From Pseudomonadota bacterium (GTDB taxonomy: Bacteria; Pseudomonadota; Alphaproteobacteria; SHVZ01), in NCBI GenBank assembly GCA_016195085.1, contig JACQAG010000038.1:47264-111263 (forward strand): 64,000 bases of DNA, written 5' to 3'. Of the stretch, positions 44,002-54,240 are shown one piece after another. Below the pieces are notes generated by a model. That model saw only the letters and a program-made list of their open reading frames with translations. It was not told where the DNA came from and searched no databases. The translations under genes were made by a program, and so were the position numbers. Positions within the stretch are counted from its first letter, which is position 1, and the number at the start of each line of letters is the position of its first letter.

Positions 44002-44979
44002 CTAGGCCGGTCGGCGTGCGCGGATGTCCGCCCCGGCCTTGAGGTTTTCGACGAACCAGCGATAGGTCTGCTCGAGCCCCTGGCGAAGCGGAATGCCTGC
44101 GGTCCAGCCCATGGCGCTCAAGCGCGAGACGTCGAGCAGCTTCCTGGGCGCGCCGTCGGGCCGGGAGCGATCGAAGCGGAGCTCGCCTTGGAAGCCGACG
44201 ACCTCGGCAATGCTGTGGGCGAGCTCGCTGATGCTGACATCGGTGCCGGTGCCGACATTGATGTGCGACTCCGCCGAATAGTGCTGCAGCAGAAAGACGC
44301 AGGCGTCCGCCAGGTCGTCCACGTGCAGGAGCTCGCGGCGCGGCGTGCCGGTGCCCCACACGGTGATGCTGGGCAGCCCCGCTGCTTTGGCTTCGTGCGC
44401 CTTGCGCATCAGCGCCGGCACCACATGCGCCGTGGCCAGATCGAAATTGTCACCCGAGCCATAGAGGTTGGTCGGCATCGCTGCGATGAAATCCGCACCG
44501 TATTGCCGCCGATAGGCGGCCGCGAGCTTGAGCCCGGCGATCTTGGCGACCGCATACCATTGGTTGGTCGGCTCGAGCTCGCCGGTCAGGAGATGCTCCT
44601 CGCGCATCGGCTGCGGCGCCAGGCGGGGATAGATGCAGGAGGAGCCGAGAAAGAGCAGCTTCTTGACGCCGGCCTGGTGGGCGGCATCGATGACGTTGGT
44701 CGCGATCATCAGATTGTCGCGCAGAAACGGCACGGGCTCGCTGTCGTTGGCGAGAATGCCGCCAACGCGCGCCGCGGCGACGATGACGGCGTCCGGCCGC
44801 TCTTCGCCGAGCCACCGGCGAACCGCTTCCTGCTCGGTCAAATCCAGCCGCTCGCGGCCGACGGTCATGACCTCGCAGGATTCCCGGGCGAGCCGGCGCA
44901 CGATGGCCGAGCCCACCAGGCCGCGATGGCCGGCGACCCAGACGCGCCGGCCCGACAGGAGAAAGGTCCGCTCAGTCAT
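44002..44979 (-). CDS. fcl: GDP-L-fucose synthase
   Basis: A 325-residue short-chain dehydrogenase: NADP motif [14 protein letters not shown] near the N-terminus, catalytic Ser in [16 protein letters not shown], and Tyr/Lys in [22 protein letters not shown] and HVVPALMRK are typical of WcaG/Fcl. It converts GDP-4-keto-6-deoxymannose, the product of Gmd encoded just upstream, to GDP-L-fucose. The start at 44979 leaves an 8-base overlap with gmd. Confidence 0.95.
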   Translation of the reverse strand: MTERTFLLSGRRVWVAGHRGLVGSAIVRRLARESCEVMTVGRERLDLTEQEAVRRWLGEERPDAVIVAAARVGGILANDSEPVPFLRDNLMIATNVIDAAHQAGVKKLLFLGSSCIYPRLAPQPMREEHLLTGELEPTNQWYAVAKIAGLKLAAAYRRQYGADFIAAMPTNLYGSGDNFDLATAHVVPALMRKAHEAKAAGLPSITVWGTGTPRRELLHVDDLADACVFLLQHYSAESHINVGTGTDVSISELAHSIAEVVGFQGELRFDRSRPDGAPRKLLDVSRLSAMGWTAGIPLRQGLEQTYRWFVENLKAGADIRARRPA

Positions 44980-46039
44980 CGCGGTACAGCCGCTCCACGC
45001 GTTTGATGAGGCGCAGATCCGCTTCGACCATCTCGGAAACCAGGTCGGTGAAGCTGATCTCATGCCGCCATCCCAACCGGTCGCGCGCCTTCGTCGGATC
45101 GCCCTGAAGATGCGGCACCTCGGTCAGCCGGAAGTATTTCGAATCGATGCGCACGCGAACCGCGCCGCTCTTCTGCTCGACGCCGATTTCCTCGAGGCCG
45201 GTCCCCTTCCAGGAGATCGGCCGGCCGACATGGGCGAAGGCCCGCTCGACGAACTCGCGCACGCTGTGGCTCTCGCCGGTCGCCAGCACGTAGTCGTCGG
45301 GCTCAGGCTGCTGCAGGATCGACCACATGCCCCTGACGTAGTCGCGCGCATGCCCCCAGTCGCGGCGTGCGTCGAGGTTGCCGAGGTAGAGGCACTCCAT
45401 CCGCCCGAGCTCGATGGCCGCCACCGCGCGGGTGATCTTGCGCGTGACAAAGGTCTCGCCGCGGGTCGGGCCTTCGTGGTTGAAGAGAATGCCGTTGGAT
45501 GCGTGCATCCCGTAGGCTTCCCGGTAGTTGACCACGATCCAATAGGCGTATTGCTTCGCCACCGCATAGGGGCTGCGCGGGCGAAACGGCGTCGTCTCGC
45601 GCTGCGGAACATCCACCGCATCCCCGTACAGCTCCGAGGTCGATGCTTGGTAGAGGCGCACGCGCTTGGCCATGGCTAGAATGCGGATCGCCTCCAGCAG
45701 GCGCAGCGTCCCCAGGCCATCGGCATTGGCGGTGTATTCCGGGGTCTCGAAGCTCACCTGCACATGGCTTTGCGCGGCGAGGTTGTAGATCTCGGTCGGC
45801 TGCGTCTCCTGCACGATGCGGATGAGGTTGGTCGGATCGGTCATGTCGCCGTGATGGAGAAAGAACCGCACATCGCGCTCGTGGCGGTCTTGATAGAGGT
45901 GATCGATCCGAACCGTGTTGAAGGACGACGAGCGGCGCTTGATGCCGTGCACGACATAGCCTTTGGCGAGCAGCAGCTCGGCCAGGTAACCGCCGTCTTG
46001 GCCGGTAATGCCAGTGATGAGCGCGACCGGACCAGTCAT
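44972..46039 (-). CDS. gmd: GDP-mannose 4,6-dehydratase
   Basis: A 355-residue enzyme from the start at 46039 ([21 protein letters not shown]). NAD(P) motif GITGQDG, then [24 protein letters not shown], the catalytic Thr/Glu/Tyr region STSELYGD and [11 protein letters not shown], and [16 protein letters not shown]. It makes GDP-4-keto-6-deoxy-D-mannose. An upstream codon 36 bases earlier is possible but adds a non-family leader. First gene of the gmd-fcl-GT2 operon, divergent from the DUF3108 gene. Confidence 0.95.
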   Translation of the reverse strand: MTGPVALITGITGQDGGYLAELLLAKGYVVHGIKRRSSSFNTVRIDHLYQDRHERDVRFFLHHGDMTDPTNLIRIVQETQPTEIYNLAAQSHVQVSFETPEYTANADGLGTLRLLEAIRILAMAKRVRLYQASTSELYGDAVDVPQRETTPFRPRSPYAVAKQYAYWIVVNYREAYGMHASNGILFNHEGPTRGETFVTRKITRAVAAIELGRMECLYLGNLDARRDWGHARDYVRGMWSILQQPEPDDYVLATGESHSVREFVERAFAHVGRPISWKGTGLEEIGVEQKSGAVRVRIDSKYFRLTEVPHLQGDPTKARDRLGWRHEISFTDLVSEMVEADLRLIKRVERLYRDD

Positions 46040-46183
46040 CGCATACCGCCCCTCAAGCGTGCCACCATCGGACAAACCTATGATTAATCATTCTAGGATA
46101 GTCATGGCCGAGTGATGTCGGCGGGGCTGCCAAGCCCGTGGTCCTGCTTCGGGTTCGCAGGTAATATACAATATCGGTAAAAT

Positions 46184-46197
46184 TGCAATCTATTGCA
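46184..46197. promoter_or_regulatory. AT-rich divergent control region with TGCAAT-CT-ATTGCA palindrome
   Basis: A perfect 6-2-6 inverted repeat inside an AT-rich island (about 46162-46200) in the gap between gmd and the DUF3108 gene. TATACA/TATATT-like sequences lie on both strands here, so promoters for one or both genes are likely, but I cannot fix a -35/-10 pair. Confidence 0.35.
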
Positions 46198-46248
46198 TGC
46201 GAGCTTGATTTCCTGCGTGGTCCCGTCATTCTGCTGACGGTGAAACAA

Positions 46249-47085
46249 ATGACGTCCATGGCCGTGCGGCTTCTGCGCCGGGTTTGGCTTTGCCTGCTGC
46301 TGGTTCCGGCCAACGGCGCGCTGGCCGGCGATCTGGCCGCCGTCCAGCCAGCCCCCGACCTTACCATCCACTACGATCTTTACACGGGCGGGCTGCACAC
46401 CGTCGGCATCGAGGCCAAAGCTCATATCCAAGCCGAGCGCTATGCGTTGACCGCCGACGTCAATTCCGTCGGCCTCATCAATTGGTTCTTTCGCTATCAC
46501 GCGCGCCACGAGGCCGGCGGCAAGCTCACCGAAGGCGGCATCCGCCCCGAGCTCTACGCCAACGCCGGCGAGTGGAACGGCGGCGGGCGCAGCGTGACGC
46601 TGAGTTACGGCGACGCCGGCCCGATCGAGGCCGAGGTGCGGCCGACCCCGGAGAAGGACGAGCGCGATCCCGTGCCGGCCCATCTTTGGATCGGAACCGT
46701 CGATCCCTTGAGCCTGGTGCTCGCTGTCAACCGCCGGACGGCAAGCGAAGAGCCTTGCGCCGTCACCGTCCCGGTGTTCGACGGCAGGCGCCGCTACAAT
46801 CTGCATTTGGAGCCGGTCGGCCTCGACCGTCTGCCGGCCAACCGCTACTCCTCCTTCGCCGGCGCGGCTCTGAAGTGCCGGGTGATCTATGAGCGGGTGG
46901 CAGGCGACCCCCGCAACCCGCAATGGCAGCTGCGGAAGCCCCCGCAGACCACCGTGTGGCTGGCGCGATTCGGGCGAAACCGGATCTGGTTGCCGGTCAG
47001 GCTCGAGACCGAATCGATTTTTGGCGCAGTCGTGGGACACATCACCCATGTGGCGGCCGCAGGCACTCCCCATCCCCTCGACTAG
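46249..47085 (+). CDS. DUF3108 domain-containing protein, secreted
   Basis: About 278 residues. A signal peptide (AVRLLRRVWLCLLLVPANGALAG) ends near ALAG; the mature part (LTIHYDLYTGGLHTVGIEAKAHI, YALTADVNSVGLINWFF) matches the beta-rich DUF3108 family found in the periplasm of proteobacteria. Candidate starts are 46249 (MTSMAVR) and 46258 (MAVR); an ATG at 46183 gives a poor signal. The family's function is not established. A lipoprotein gene overlaps its end. Confidence 0.8.
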   Translation: MTSMAVRLLRRVWLCLLLVPANGALAGDLAAVQPAPDLTIHYDLYTGGLHTVGIEAKAHIQAERYALTADVNSVGLINWFFRYHARHEAGGKLTEGGIRPELYANAGEWNGGGRSVTLSYGDAGPIEAEVRPTPEKDERDPVPAHLWIGTVDPLSLVLAVNRRTASEEPCAVTVPVFDGRRRYNLHLEPVGLDRLPANRYSSFAGAALKCRVIYERVAGDPRNPQWQLRKPPQTTVWLARFGRNRIWLPVRLETESIFGAVVGHITHVAAAGTPHPLD

Positions 47086-47476
47086 CGCCGCCGCCCTGGC
47101 GAAGCGGGGCTTGTTGCTGGCGCTCCTCTCAGCCCCGCTGATGGCCTGCGAGAGCGCGCGCGATGCATGGCGCAGCGTCTCCAGCACCGCTGAGGAGACC
47201 TGGGGCAGCCTCGCCGGAACCGAGCCCAATCTGCTCCTGCAATCGCGCGAGGGGCGCGTCGAGATCGCTTCCCGCTGCCAGAGCAAAGCCCAAATCCGCT
47301 GGCCCAACGCGCAATCGGTCCGGTTCGCCGACGGCCACATAACCAATTCCGGCACCGACGGCGATGCGGAATATCTGGGCGCGGTCGAGGTCGTCACGCC
47401 CGCCGGCGGCCTGCAGCGCTTTCGCTTCGTCTGCACGGTGCAGCCCGACGGGGTGGTCGGGCTGAGGTTCCTCTAG
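47048..47476 (+). CDS. Small lipoprotein, hypothetical
   Basis: About 142 residues from ATG at 47048, with a lipoprotein signal (AKRGLLLALLSAPLMACES, lipobox LMAC). The mature protein has an alpha-helical start (ARDAWRSVSSTAEETW) and a beta-rich remainder with one cysteine pair (SRCQSK, FVCTV). It overlaps the DUF3108 gene by 38 bases, which suggests coupled expression. No family recognised. The start could also lie further downstream at a non-ATG codon. Confidence 0.6.
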   Translation: MWRPQALPIPSTSAAALAKRGLLLALLSAPLMACESARDAWRSVSSTAEETWGSLAGTEPNLLLQSREGRVEIASRCQSKAQIRWPNAQSVRFADGHITNSGTDGDAEYLGAVEVVTPAGGLQRFRFVCTVQPDGVVGLRFL

Positions 47477-47490
47477 ACCACATGTCCGTC

Positions 47491-47513
47491 GTGGGGCGGG
47501 TGACCCGCCCCAC
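47491..47513. terminator. Perfect 10-bp GC hairpin after the lipoprotein gene
   Basis: GTGGGGCGGG-TGA-CCCGCCCCAC lies 15 bases downstream of the lipoprotein stop. It has no T-run. It may be a terminator or a short palindrome that served as a target for the IS110 insertion whose remnant begins nearby. Confidence 0.5.
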
Positions 47514-47560
47514 AGTATGCATAGTCGAGGGTTGCGCCGGATGGGCCGGTGCCGAGCCTC

Positions 47561-47645
47561 ATGCATAGGAGACGGGTCATGGATGAGCTTAGCAAATACG
47601 TTGGATTGGATGTGCACAAAGAGCGGACGGTTGTGGCGCTCGCGG
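47561..47645 (+). mobile_element. IS110-family remnant: transposase start and upstream sequence
   Basis: Codons 1 to about 22 of the following gene (MDELSKYVGLDVHKERTVVALA) are the hallmark N-terminus of IS110-family transposases, with the first catalytic Asp of the RuvC-like DEDD fold in GLDVHK. A strong Shine-Dalgarno (AGGAGA, about 47566-47572) and an ATGCATAG direct repeat (47517-47524, 47561-47568) precede it. No other part of the transposase remains. The boundaries are estimates; the left end could be further upstream. Confidence 0.7.
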
Positions 47646-48676
47646 CCAGCGCCGGTCAGCGCCTGGCCGGACCTTACGACTTGGCCCAACGCCACGCGCT
47701 CATCGGCGGGGCCATTGCCGAAGCCTCGTTCAAGGATCCGCCGGCCCCGGTGCCTGACGTGATCGGCGTCTCCTACTACTCCGACGCTAATGCTTCGGTC
47801 ATCGATACCGCCAAGCTCAAGGCCAATATCGACGCGCTCAGGCCGTTCCGGGAATTCGTGCGCGGCGTCGTGGAGGATTCCGACCGCTGGGTCGCCGGCA
47901 ATCCGCCGCAGCCCCGCGTCGCCGCCTGTGCGCTCGATTGGCTGGACGCTTGGGCCGGTGCGGGCGCCCTGCTCGGACGCGTCAACAACCAAGGCGGCTA
48001 CGAACGCAAATGGTCTCTCGCCGCTCTGGCCTTGAGCTATCTCAAGCTCGCCGATGCCGGCGACCTCGACCCGAACAAACGGCGGCGGGTGGAGGCTTGG
48101 CTTGCCGATATCGCCCGCCGGGTGATGCCTGACTATCAGCGCCCGAGCCGGACCGACAACCGCAACAACCACGCCTACTGGGCCGGTCTCGCGGTGGCGG
48201 CCGCGGGCGCCGCCGCCGGCGACCACGGCCTCTTCGACTGGGGCATCGGTCAGTATCGGGTGTTTCTCGCCGAGATCCATCCCGACGGCACCCTGCCGCT
48301 GGAGATCAATCGCAAGGCTCGCGCGCTCCACTACCACATCTACGCTTTGGCGCCGCTGGTACTGTTGGCAGAGCTCGGGCACGCCAACGGCATCGATCTC
48401 TACGCTGAGAGCGACGGTGCCGTGCACCGTCTAGTGGGACGCGTGGCGGCGGGGCTCGATGATCCGTCATGGTTCGAGGCACGCACGGGCATCCGCCAAG
48501 ACGTCCGGGACAAGCTCGGCGCAAACGACATGGCGTGGGCCGAACCCTATTACGCGCGGTTCGGCACCGCCGCCTTGCTGCCTCACTTGCGGCATTTCCG
48601 TCCGTTGAGCGATCGCTCCCTCGGGGGCAACCTGACGCTCCTTTACGGGGTCAAGGATCTACCGGCGCACCCCTGA
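47579..48676 (+). CDS. Alginate lyase (PL5, AlgL-like) fused to an IS110 transposase N-terminus
   Basis: A 365-residue chimera. Residues 1 to about 22 are IS110 transposase; from about residue 55 the protein is a family 5 polysaccharide lyase: YYSDANASVID, ACALDWLDAWAGAGAL, catalytic NNHAYW (196-201) and RKARALHYHIYAL (245-257), which hold the Asn, His, Arg and Tyr of AlgL. Family members are periplasmic with a Sec signal; none is visible here, so the product is probably cytoplasmic or misrouted unless TVVALAASAG works as a poor signal. The catalytic domain is intact. It lies near the exopolysaccharide genes. Confidence 0.8.
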   Translation: MDELSKYVGLDVHKERTVVALAASAGQRLAGPYDLAQRHALIGGAIAEASFKDPPAPVPDVIGVSYYSDANASVIDTAKLKANIDALRPFREFVRGVVEDSDRWVAGNPPQPRVAACALDWLDAWAGAGALLGRVNNQGGYERKWSLAALALSYLKLADAGDLDPNKRRRVEAWLADIARRVMPDYQRPSRTDNRNNHAYWAGLAVAAAGAAAGDHGLFDWGIGQYRVFLAEIHPDGTLPLEINRKARALHYHIYALAPLVLLAELGHANGIDLYAESDGAVHRLVGRVAAGLDDPSWFEARTGIRQDVRDKLGANDMAWAEPYYARFGTAALLPHLRHFRPLSDRSLGGNLTLLYGVKDLPAHP

Positions 48677-48689
48677 GACCGACCCGCTC

Positions 48690-50027
48690 TTGCTCGCGCC
48701 GAGCGGTGCCGCCATGCTCGGCTCTCCCATGGCCACCCGCCATCCACGCAAGCCTGCGAGCGCTGCCGGCCCGCCGGTGGAGCTCGTCATCGAGGCGCTG
48801 GGGGCGCTGGGCGACGGGCTTGCCCGGCATGGGGGTGAGCGGGTGTTCGTGCCCTTCGCGCTGCCGGGCGAGCGTGTCACCGCGCGGATCCTCGGACGTC
48901 GTGCCGACGGGCTCGAGGCACGCCTGATCCAGCTATCCGAGCCGGCGCCGACGCGCATCAAGCCCGCCTGCCGGCATTTCGGCAGCTGCGGCGGTTGCGC
49001 CGCCCAGCACCTGGCCCGGCCCGCCTATGCCGCGTGGAAGCGCCGGGTGGTCGAAGACGCCTTGGCGCGGCGCGGGCTCAAGGACATCGCGGTCGAGCCG
49101 CCGATGCCGATCGCGCCCGGAACCAGACGGCGCGCCGAGCTGACGCTCATGGGCACGCAGCGCCGGATCCTCGCCGGCTTCGCCCAGCACGCCAGCCACA
49201 CGATCGTCGATCTCGCCGAGTGCCCGGTGCTGCTGCCCGCCATCGTGGCGCTCATCGAGCCGCTTCGTCAAAGCCTCGCCGGCTGGCTCAAGCCGGGGAT
49301 GCGGGCGGAAGCGGCGGTTGTGGCCAGCGAGTCGGGTTTAGACCTCGTGCTGACCCTTCCCGCAGCGCCCGACTTGAGCCTCCGCGAGCGCCTGGCAGCG
49401 CTCGCCCAATCCCAGGATCTGGCGCGGCTGTCCTGGCGGCAAAAGCATGGAGAGCTCGAGCTGTTGGCGGGGCGCCGCCCGTTCGGAACCCGTTTCGGCG
49501 GGATCTGGGTGGCGCTGCCGCCGGGAGCGTTCCTGCAAGCCTCGGAAGCGGGCGAGGCGTTGATCCTGGACGAGGTCCTGTCCGGCATCGGCAGGGCAAA
49601 GAGCGTCGCCGATCTCTACGCCGGTGCGGGGACCTTGAGCCTGCCTCTCGCCCGCCAGGCGCGCGTCCACGCCGTCGAGGGCGATGCTGCCCTGGTCCAG
49701 GCGCTCGATGAAGCGGCACGCCGGCTCGGCGGCAAGCGCCTCAGCGTGGAACAGCGCGACCTCGCGACCGACCCGCTCACCGCTGCCGAGCTTGCCCGCT
49801 TCGAGGCCGCGGTCTTCGATCCGCCGCGGGCTGGCGCCCTGAGCCAGGCCCGAGAGCTCGCCCTCTCCCCGGTGCCCCTGGTGGTCGCCGTTTCCTGCCA
49901 TCCCGGCAGCTTCGCCCGGGATGCGCGGATCCTGGTGGACGGCGGATACCGGCTCCAGCGCGTGGTGCCGATCGACCAATTCCTCTGGTCGGCGCATATC
50001 GAGCTGGTCGCCTGGTTCCGGCGTTAA
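48690..50027 (+). CDS. Class I SAM-dependent RNA methyltransferase, RlmD/TrmA (uracil-C5) family
   Basis: Up to 445 residues; ATGs at 48690, 48714 and 48729 are all possible starts. TRAM-like N-terminal domain ([32 protein letters not shown], by position residues 30-61), an iron-sulfur cysteine set ([15 protein letters not shown] plus a later Cys in AECPVL), SAM motif [16 protein letters not shown], and the catalytic region FDPPRAG...[13 protein letters not shown] with the nucleophilic Cys. It probably makes 5-methyluridine in 23S rRNA; target position not readable. Confidence 0.9.
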   Translation: MLAPSGAAMLGSPMATRHPRKPASAAGPPVELVIEALGALGDGLARHGGERVFVPFALPGERVTARILGRRADGLEARLIQLSEPAPTRIKPACRHFGSCGGCAAQHLARPAYAAWKRRVVEDALARRGLKDIAVEPPMPIAPGTRRRAELTLMGTQRRILAGFAQHASHTIVDLAECPVLLPAIVALIEPLRQSLAGWLKPGMRAEAAVVASESGLDLVLTLPAAPDLSLRERLAALAQSQDLARLSWRQKHGELELLAGRRPFGTRFGGIWVALPPGAFLQASEAGEALILDEVLSGIGRAKSVADLYAGAGTLSLPLARQARVHAVEGDAALVQALDEAARRLGGKRLSVEQRDLATDPLTAAELARFEAAVFDPPRAGALSQARELALSPVPLVVAVSCHPGSFARDARILVDGGYRLQRVVPIDQFLWSAHIELVAWFRR

Positions 50028-50074
50028 CCCTGACTTCGCTGGACAGCGGCGAAGCGACACCCAATCTTGGTGGC

Positions 50075-50517
50075 ATGCGGATCCTTGCTGCCCCCCTCGC
50101 CGCCCTCCTTTGGCTGGCCTCGCCGCCGGCGGCGGCCGAGCCGCTCATCGGCGGCGCCACGGCGCTTTCCGGCGACATGATCCTCATCGGCGGCAAGCGC
50201 TTGGCATTGGCCGGAATTATTGCTCCGGCCCGCGAGCAGAAATGCATCGCCGGCGCGCTTCCCTGGCTCTGCGGCACGGCCGCCGTGCAGCATCTCGTCG
50301 GGCTCCTCAAAGGGCGCATCCTCACCTGCGAGGATCACGGCAACGATTCGCGCGGACGGCCGTCGGTCCTCTGCAAGACCGGGGACGGCCGCGACATCAG
50401 CGAGCAGATGGTCCGCGCCGGCTGGGCGGTCGCCGGGCCGGAGGCGAGCGAGGCCTACAAGAACGCCGAAGTCGCCGCCCGCGGCACGCACCAGGGCATG
50501 TGGTCGCGCACGCCCCA

Positions 50518-50521
<4 letters not shown>
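50075..50521 (+). CDS. Secreted SNase-fold protein with degenerate active site
   Basis: A 148-residue protein with a signal peptide ([23 protein letters not shown]). The OB-fold of thermonuclease is recognisable: [23 protein letters not shown], then [41 protein letters not shown] and a C-terminal [16 protein letters not shown]. In active relatives the first segment reads GIDAPE; here it is GIIAPA, so the metal Asp and catalytic Glu are missing. A binding rather than nuclease role is likely. It shares ATGA with fumC. Confidence 0.82.
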
Positions 50522-51911
<1,390 letters not shown>

Positions 51912-51915
<4 letters not shown>

Positions 51916-52127
51916 GCCGCTCCCGGCTCCGCAAGCGCTCGGTGCTGATCGCCGGCCACAAGACCAGCGTCTCCCTGGAAGATGCCTTCTGGCAGGCCCT
52001 GAAGCGGCTCGCCCTGGCGCGCGAGCAATCGCTCAGCCAGTTGATCGCCGAAGTCGACCGCGGTCGGGAAGGCAATCTCTCGAGCACGCTCCGCGTACTC
52101 GTGCTGGAAAGCCTGGAGCGACGCTAG
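51912..52127 (+). CDS. Ribbon-helix-helix domain protein (RHH_4 type)
   Basis: A 71-residue protein. Core [26 protein letters not shown] followed by [27 protein letters not shown] matches the alphaproteobacterial ribbon-helix-helix domain family: a short beta-strand and two helices that dimerise to bind DNA. The start is taken as TTG at 51912, overlapping the fumC stop as TTGA; GTG at 51942 is the alternative. Translational coupling to fumC is likely. It converges on the AsmA gene, 5 bases away. Confidence 0.82.
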
Positions 52128-52132
52128 CCTCG

Positions 52133-54091
52133 TCACTCGGCCACGAGCGCGGCCAGGGCCTCGATCGAAGCGGCTTTAAGCGCGATCGTGGGCCCGCCTC
52201 GCGCACCCAGTGCCGCGACCGCGACGGTACCGGCAAGAGACGCCTCGCGGCCCTTGGCGCCGAGCACGGCATCGAGCGCCAGGCGCTCGACTGGACCGGC
52301 CAGGTGGCCGGTGGCGCGGATCGGCCCGAGCCGCTCCGGCGCCACAAGCTGGCCGACACCGCTCAAGCGCAGGAGCTGCCCCGGATCGCTCGTCGCCAGT
52401 TCGAAGCCGAGATCGGCCGCCGGGCCGGAGGCGGACGCGGTGAAGGTGCCGGTAACGACCAAGCTGGCACCAGCGAGATCGGCGATCCGCGCCTTCTGCA
52501 CCGTCACCTCGCCGCCGCGCACCATGGCCTCGATGCTGAGGTCGCGCAGGCTGAGGCCGTCGAGCGTCAACAGGTCGGCGCCGAAATTGAGATTGGCATC
52601 GAATTTCGGCAACCGCGTCAGCCAGGCGAACGAGGCCGCGGTCACGTCGCTTTGATAGGCGTCGAGATTCAGCCGATCGAGTGCCACGCGCAGCCCGAAG
52701 GCGGGTGGATCTTCAAGGAGAAGCGTCAAGCCGCCGCGCAGCCGCGTGCTGTCGACGCGGAGATCGACGCCGCTCAGCTGCGCCTCATCCGGCGTCAGGC
52801 TGAGCCGCGCCGAGAGCGAGGCGCGGCGGAGCCGGGTCGGCGCCGCCCCGGAGACGTCGATACCGAGCCAATTCATCGCCAGGCGCAGATTGTCCGAGTT
52901 GAGGTCGAGATCGAGATCGAGGCGGGGCGCCTCGCCGCGCGCGATCAGGGTCCCGAAGGCCGACAGCTCCGAGCCGCCGGGCAATTGCGCCGTCAGGTGC
53001 CTGAGCACCGCCTCGCCATCGGTGAGCGCGGCGGCGAGCTGCACCTGGCGCATGAGGCCGCCGCGCCAGGGCATGCTGTCGACCTTGAGCTCGAGATTGG
53101 CGCCAAGCCCGCGCGGCAGCTGGAAGCGGCCGTTCCTGGCCATCCGGCGCCACCCATCGATGAGCGGCTCCAGCTCGAGATGGGTGATCCTGATCGACGC
53201 ATCGAGGCTCGGCGCCGCGCCGAAGCTGGCCTTGAGGCTTCCGTCGATGTCCACACCGGCGAGCTCGGCTTGCAGCTGGGCGAGCTCGACCGTGTCGCCT
53301 AGGGTGTGCAAGGCCGCGTCCATGCTGAACGGTTTCGGCAAGAAGGCGAAGGCGCTCTCCTCGAAGCCGCCGAGACGCGCCAGCGTCCCAAGGAAGCGCT
53401 CCGGGTCGCTCGCGGCCAGCGCCAGACGGCCGGAAAGCGCCGGCGTACCCGTGCCGTCGGCGAGCGTCCCGGAGAAGCGCGCATTGCCGGCGGCGGTGGC
53501 GAGCCGGAGCGCCAACCCGGCCGCTCCGGCTTCGCCCGGCGCCAGCGTTCCCTTGAGTTCGGCGGCGCTATCGCCGACGGTCGCGGTGAAGACCAGCTCG
53601 AAGGATCCGAGCGGAGCATCTCTGACGACTGCGCCCGCCAGCTTTTCTGCGCGCGGGCGCCCGGTCTTGGCGGCGGCGAGGATCATCCCGCCCTCGACGG
53701 CGACCCGGGCGAGCCCCGCAGGCCAGTTTGGCGCCAGCCCGTGCGCGAGCCCGCCAACAGCCAGGCTCGGCTCGATCAAGGTCACGGAGGACATCTCGAA
53801 GCTGCCGCCGAGGAGCGCTGCCACCACCGGTTTGAGGCGCACCAGGCGGGCGGTGAGGAGAGGGTTCTCCTCGCTCGCTCCGATGGCGACGGCCGAGAAC
53901 GAGATGACCGGCGCCGGCAAGAACTCGATGGTGACGCCGCCGGTGATGCGAACCGGCTGTCCCAGCCAATGGCTGCCCGCGTCGGCGAGCGCCGGGCGGA
54001 AGCGGTTCCAGTCCACGGCAAACGGCAGGACCAGCACGGTCGCGAGCGCCAGCGCCAGAGCGGCAATGCAGGCATAGAAAGAGGCGCGCAT
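52133..54091 (-). CDS. AsmA-family protein
   Basis: About 652 residues from 54091 (MRASFYACIAALALALATVLVLPF), with a single N-terminal membrane anchor and a long beta-rich periplasmic body. VDWNRFRPALADAGSHWLGQPVRITGGVTI is the AsmA N-terminal domain; the C-terminal part repeats LxLxxLxLDG-type strands (GADLLTLDGLSLRDLSIEAMV). AsmA-like proteins bridge the periplasm and are linked to phospholipid transport and outer-membrane assembly. A start 12 bases upstream is possible. Confidence 0.85.
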   Translation of the reverse strand: MRASFYACIAALALALATVLVLPFAVDWNRFRPALADAGSHWLGQPVRITGGVTIEFLPAPVISFSAVAIGASEENPLLTARLVRLKPVVAALLGGSFEMSSVTLIEPSLAVGGLAHGLAPNWPAGLARVAVEGGMILAAAKTGRPRAEKLAGAVVRDAPLGSFELVFTATVGDSAAELKGTLAPGEAGAAGLALRLATAAGNARFSGTLADGTGTPALSGRLALAASDPERFLGTLARLGGFEESAFAFLPKPFSMDAALHTLGDTVELAQLQAELAGVDIDGSLKASFGAAPSLDASIRITHLELEPLIDGWRRMARNGRFQLPRGLGANLELKVDSMPWRGGLMRQVQLAAALTDGEAVLRHLTAQLPGGSELSAFGTLIARGEAPRLDLDLDLNSDNLRLAMNWLGIDVSGAAPTRLRRASLSARLSLTPDEAQLSGVDLRVDSTRLRGGLTLLLEDPPAFGLRVALDRLNLDAYQSDVTAASFAWLTRLPKFDANLNFGADLLTLDGLSLRDLSIEAMVRGGEVTVQKARIADLAGASLVVTGTFTASASGPAADLGFELATSDPGQLLRLSGVGQLVAPERLGPIRATGHLAGPVERLALDAVLGAKGREASLAGTVAVAALGARGGPTIALKAASIEALAALVAE

Positions 54092-54240
54092 GAGCGCGGG
54101 CACTCAGCCGATGGGACTCAGGTGCATTGACCTAGGAGACCACGGACCGCCGTCCGCCAGCAACCGTTCCAACTCCCGATCGTCATGACCGGGGGCCTGG
54201 CTAAAGCGGAGGGCGAGGCGGCGGCGAAGCGAAGCCGCGG

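Noticed and set aside
46183..47085. ATG at 46183 as start of the DUF3108 protein
   Set aside because: It would add 22 residues ahead of a good signal peptide; ATG at 46249 or 46258 fits better.
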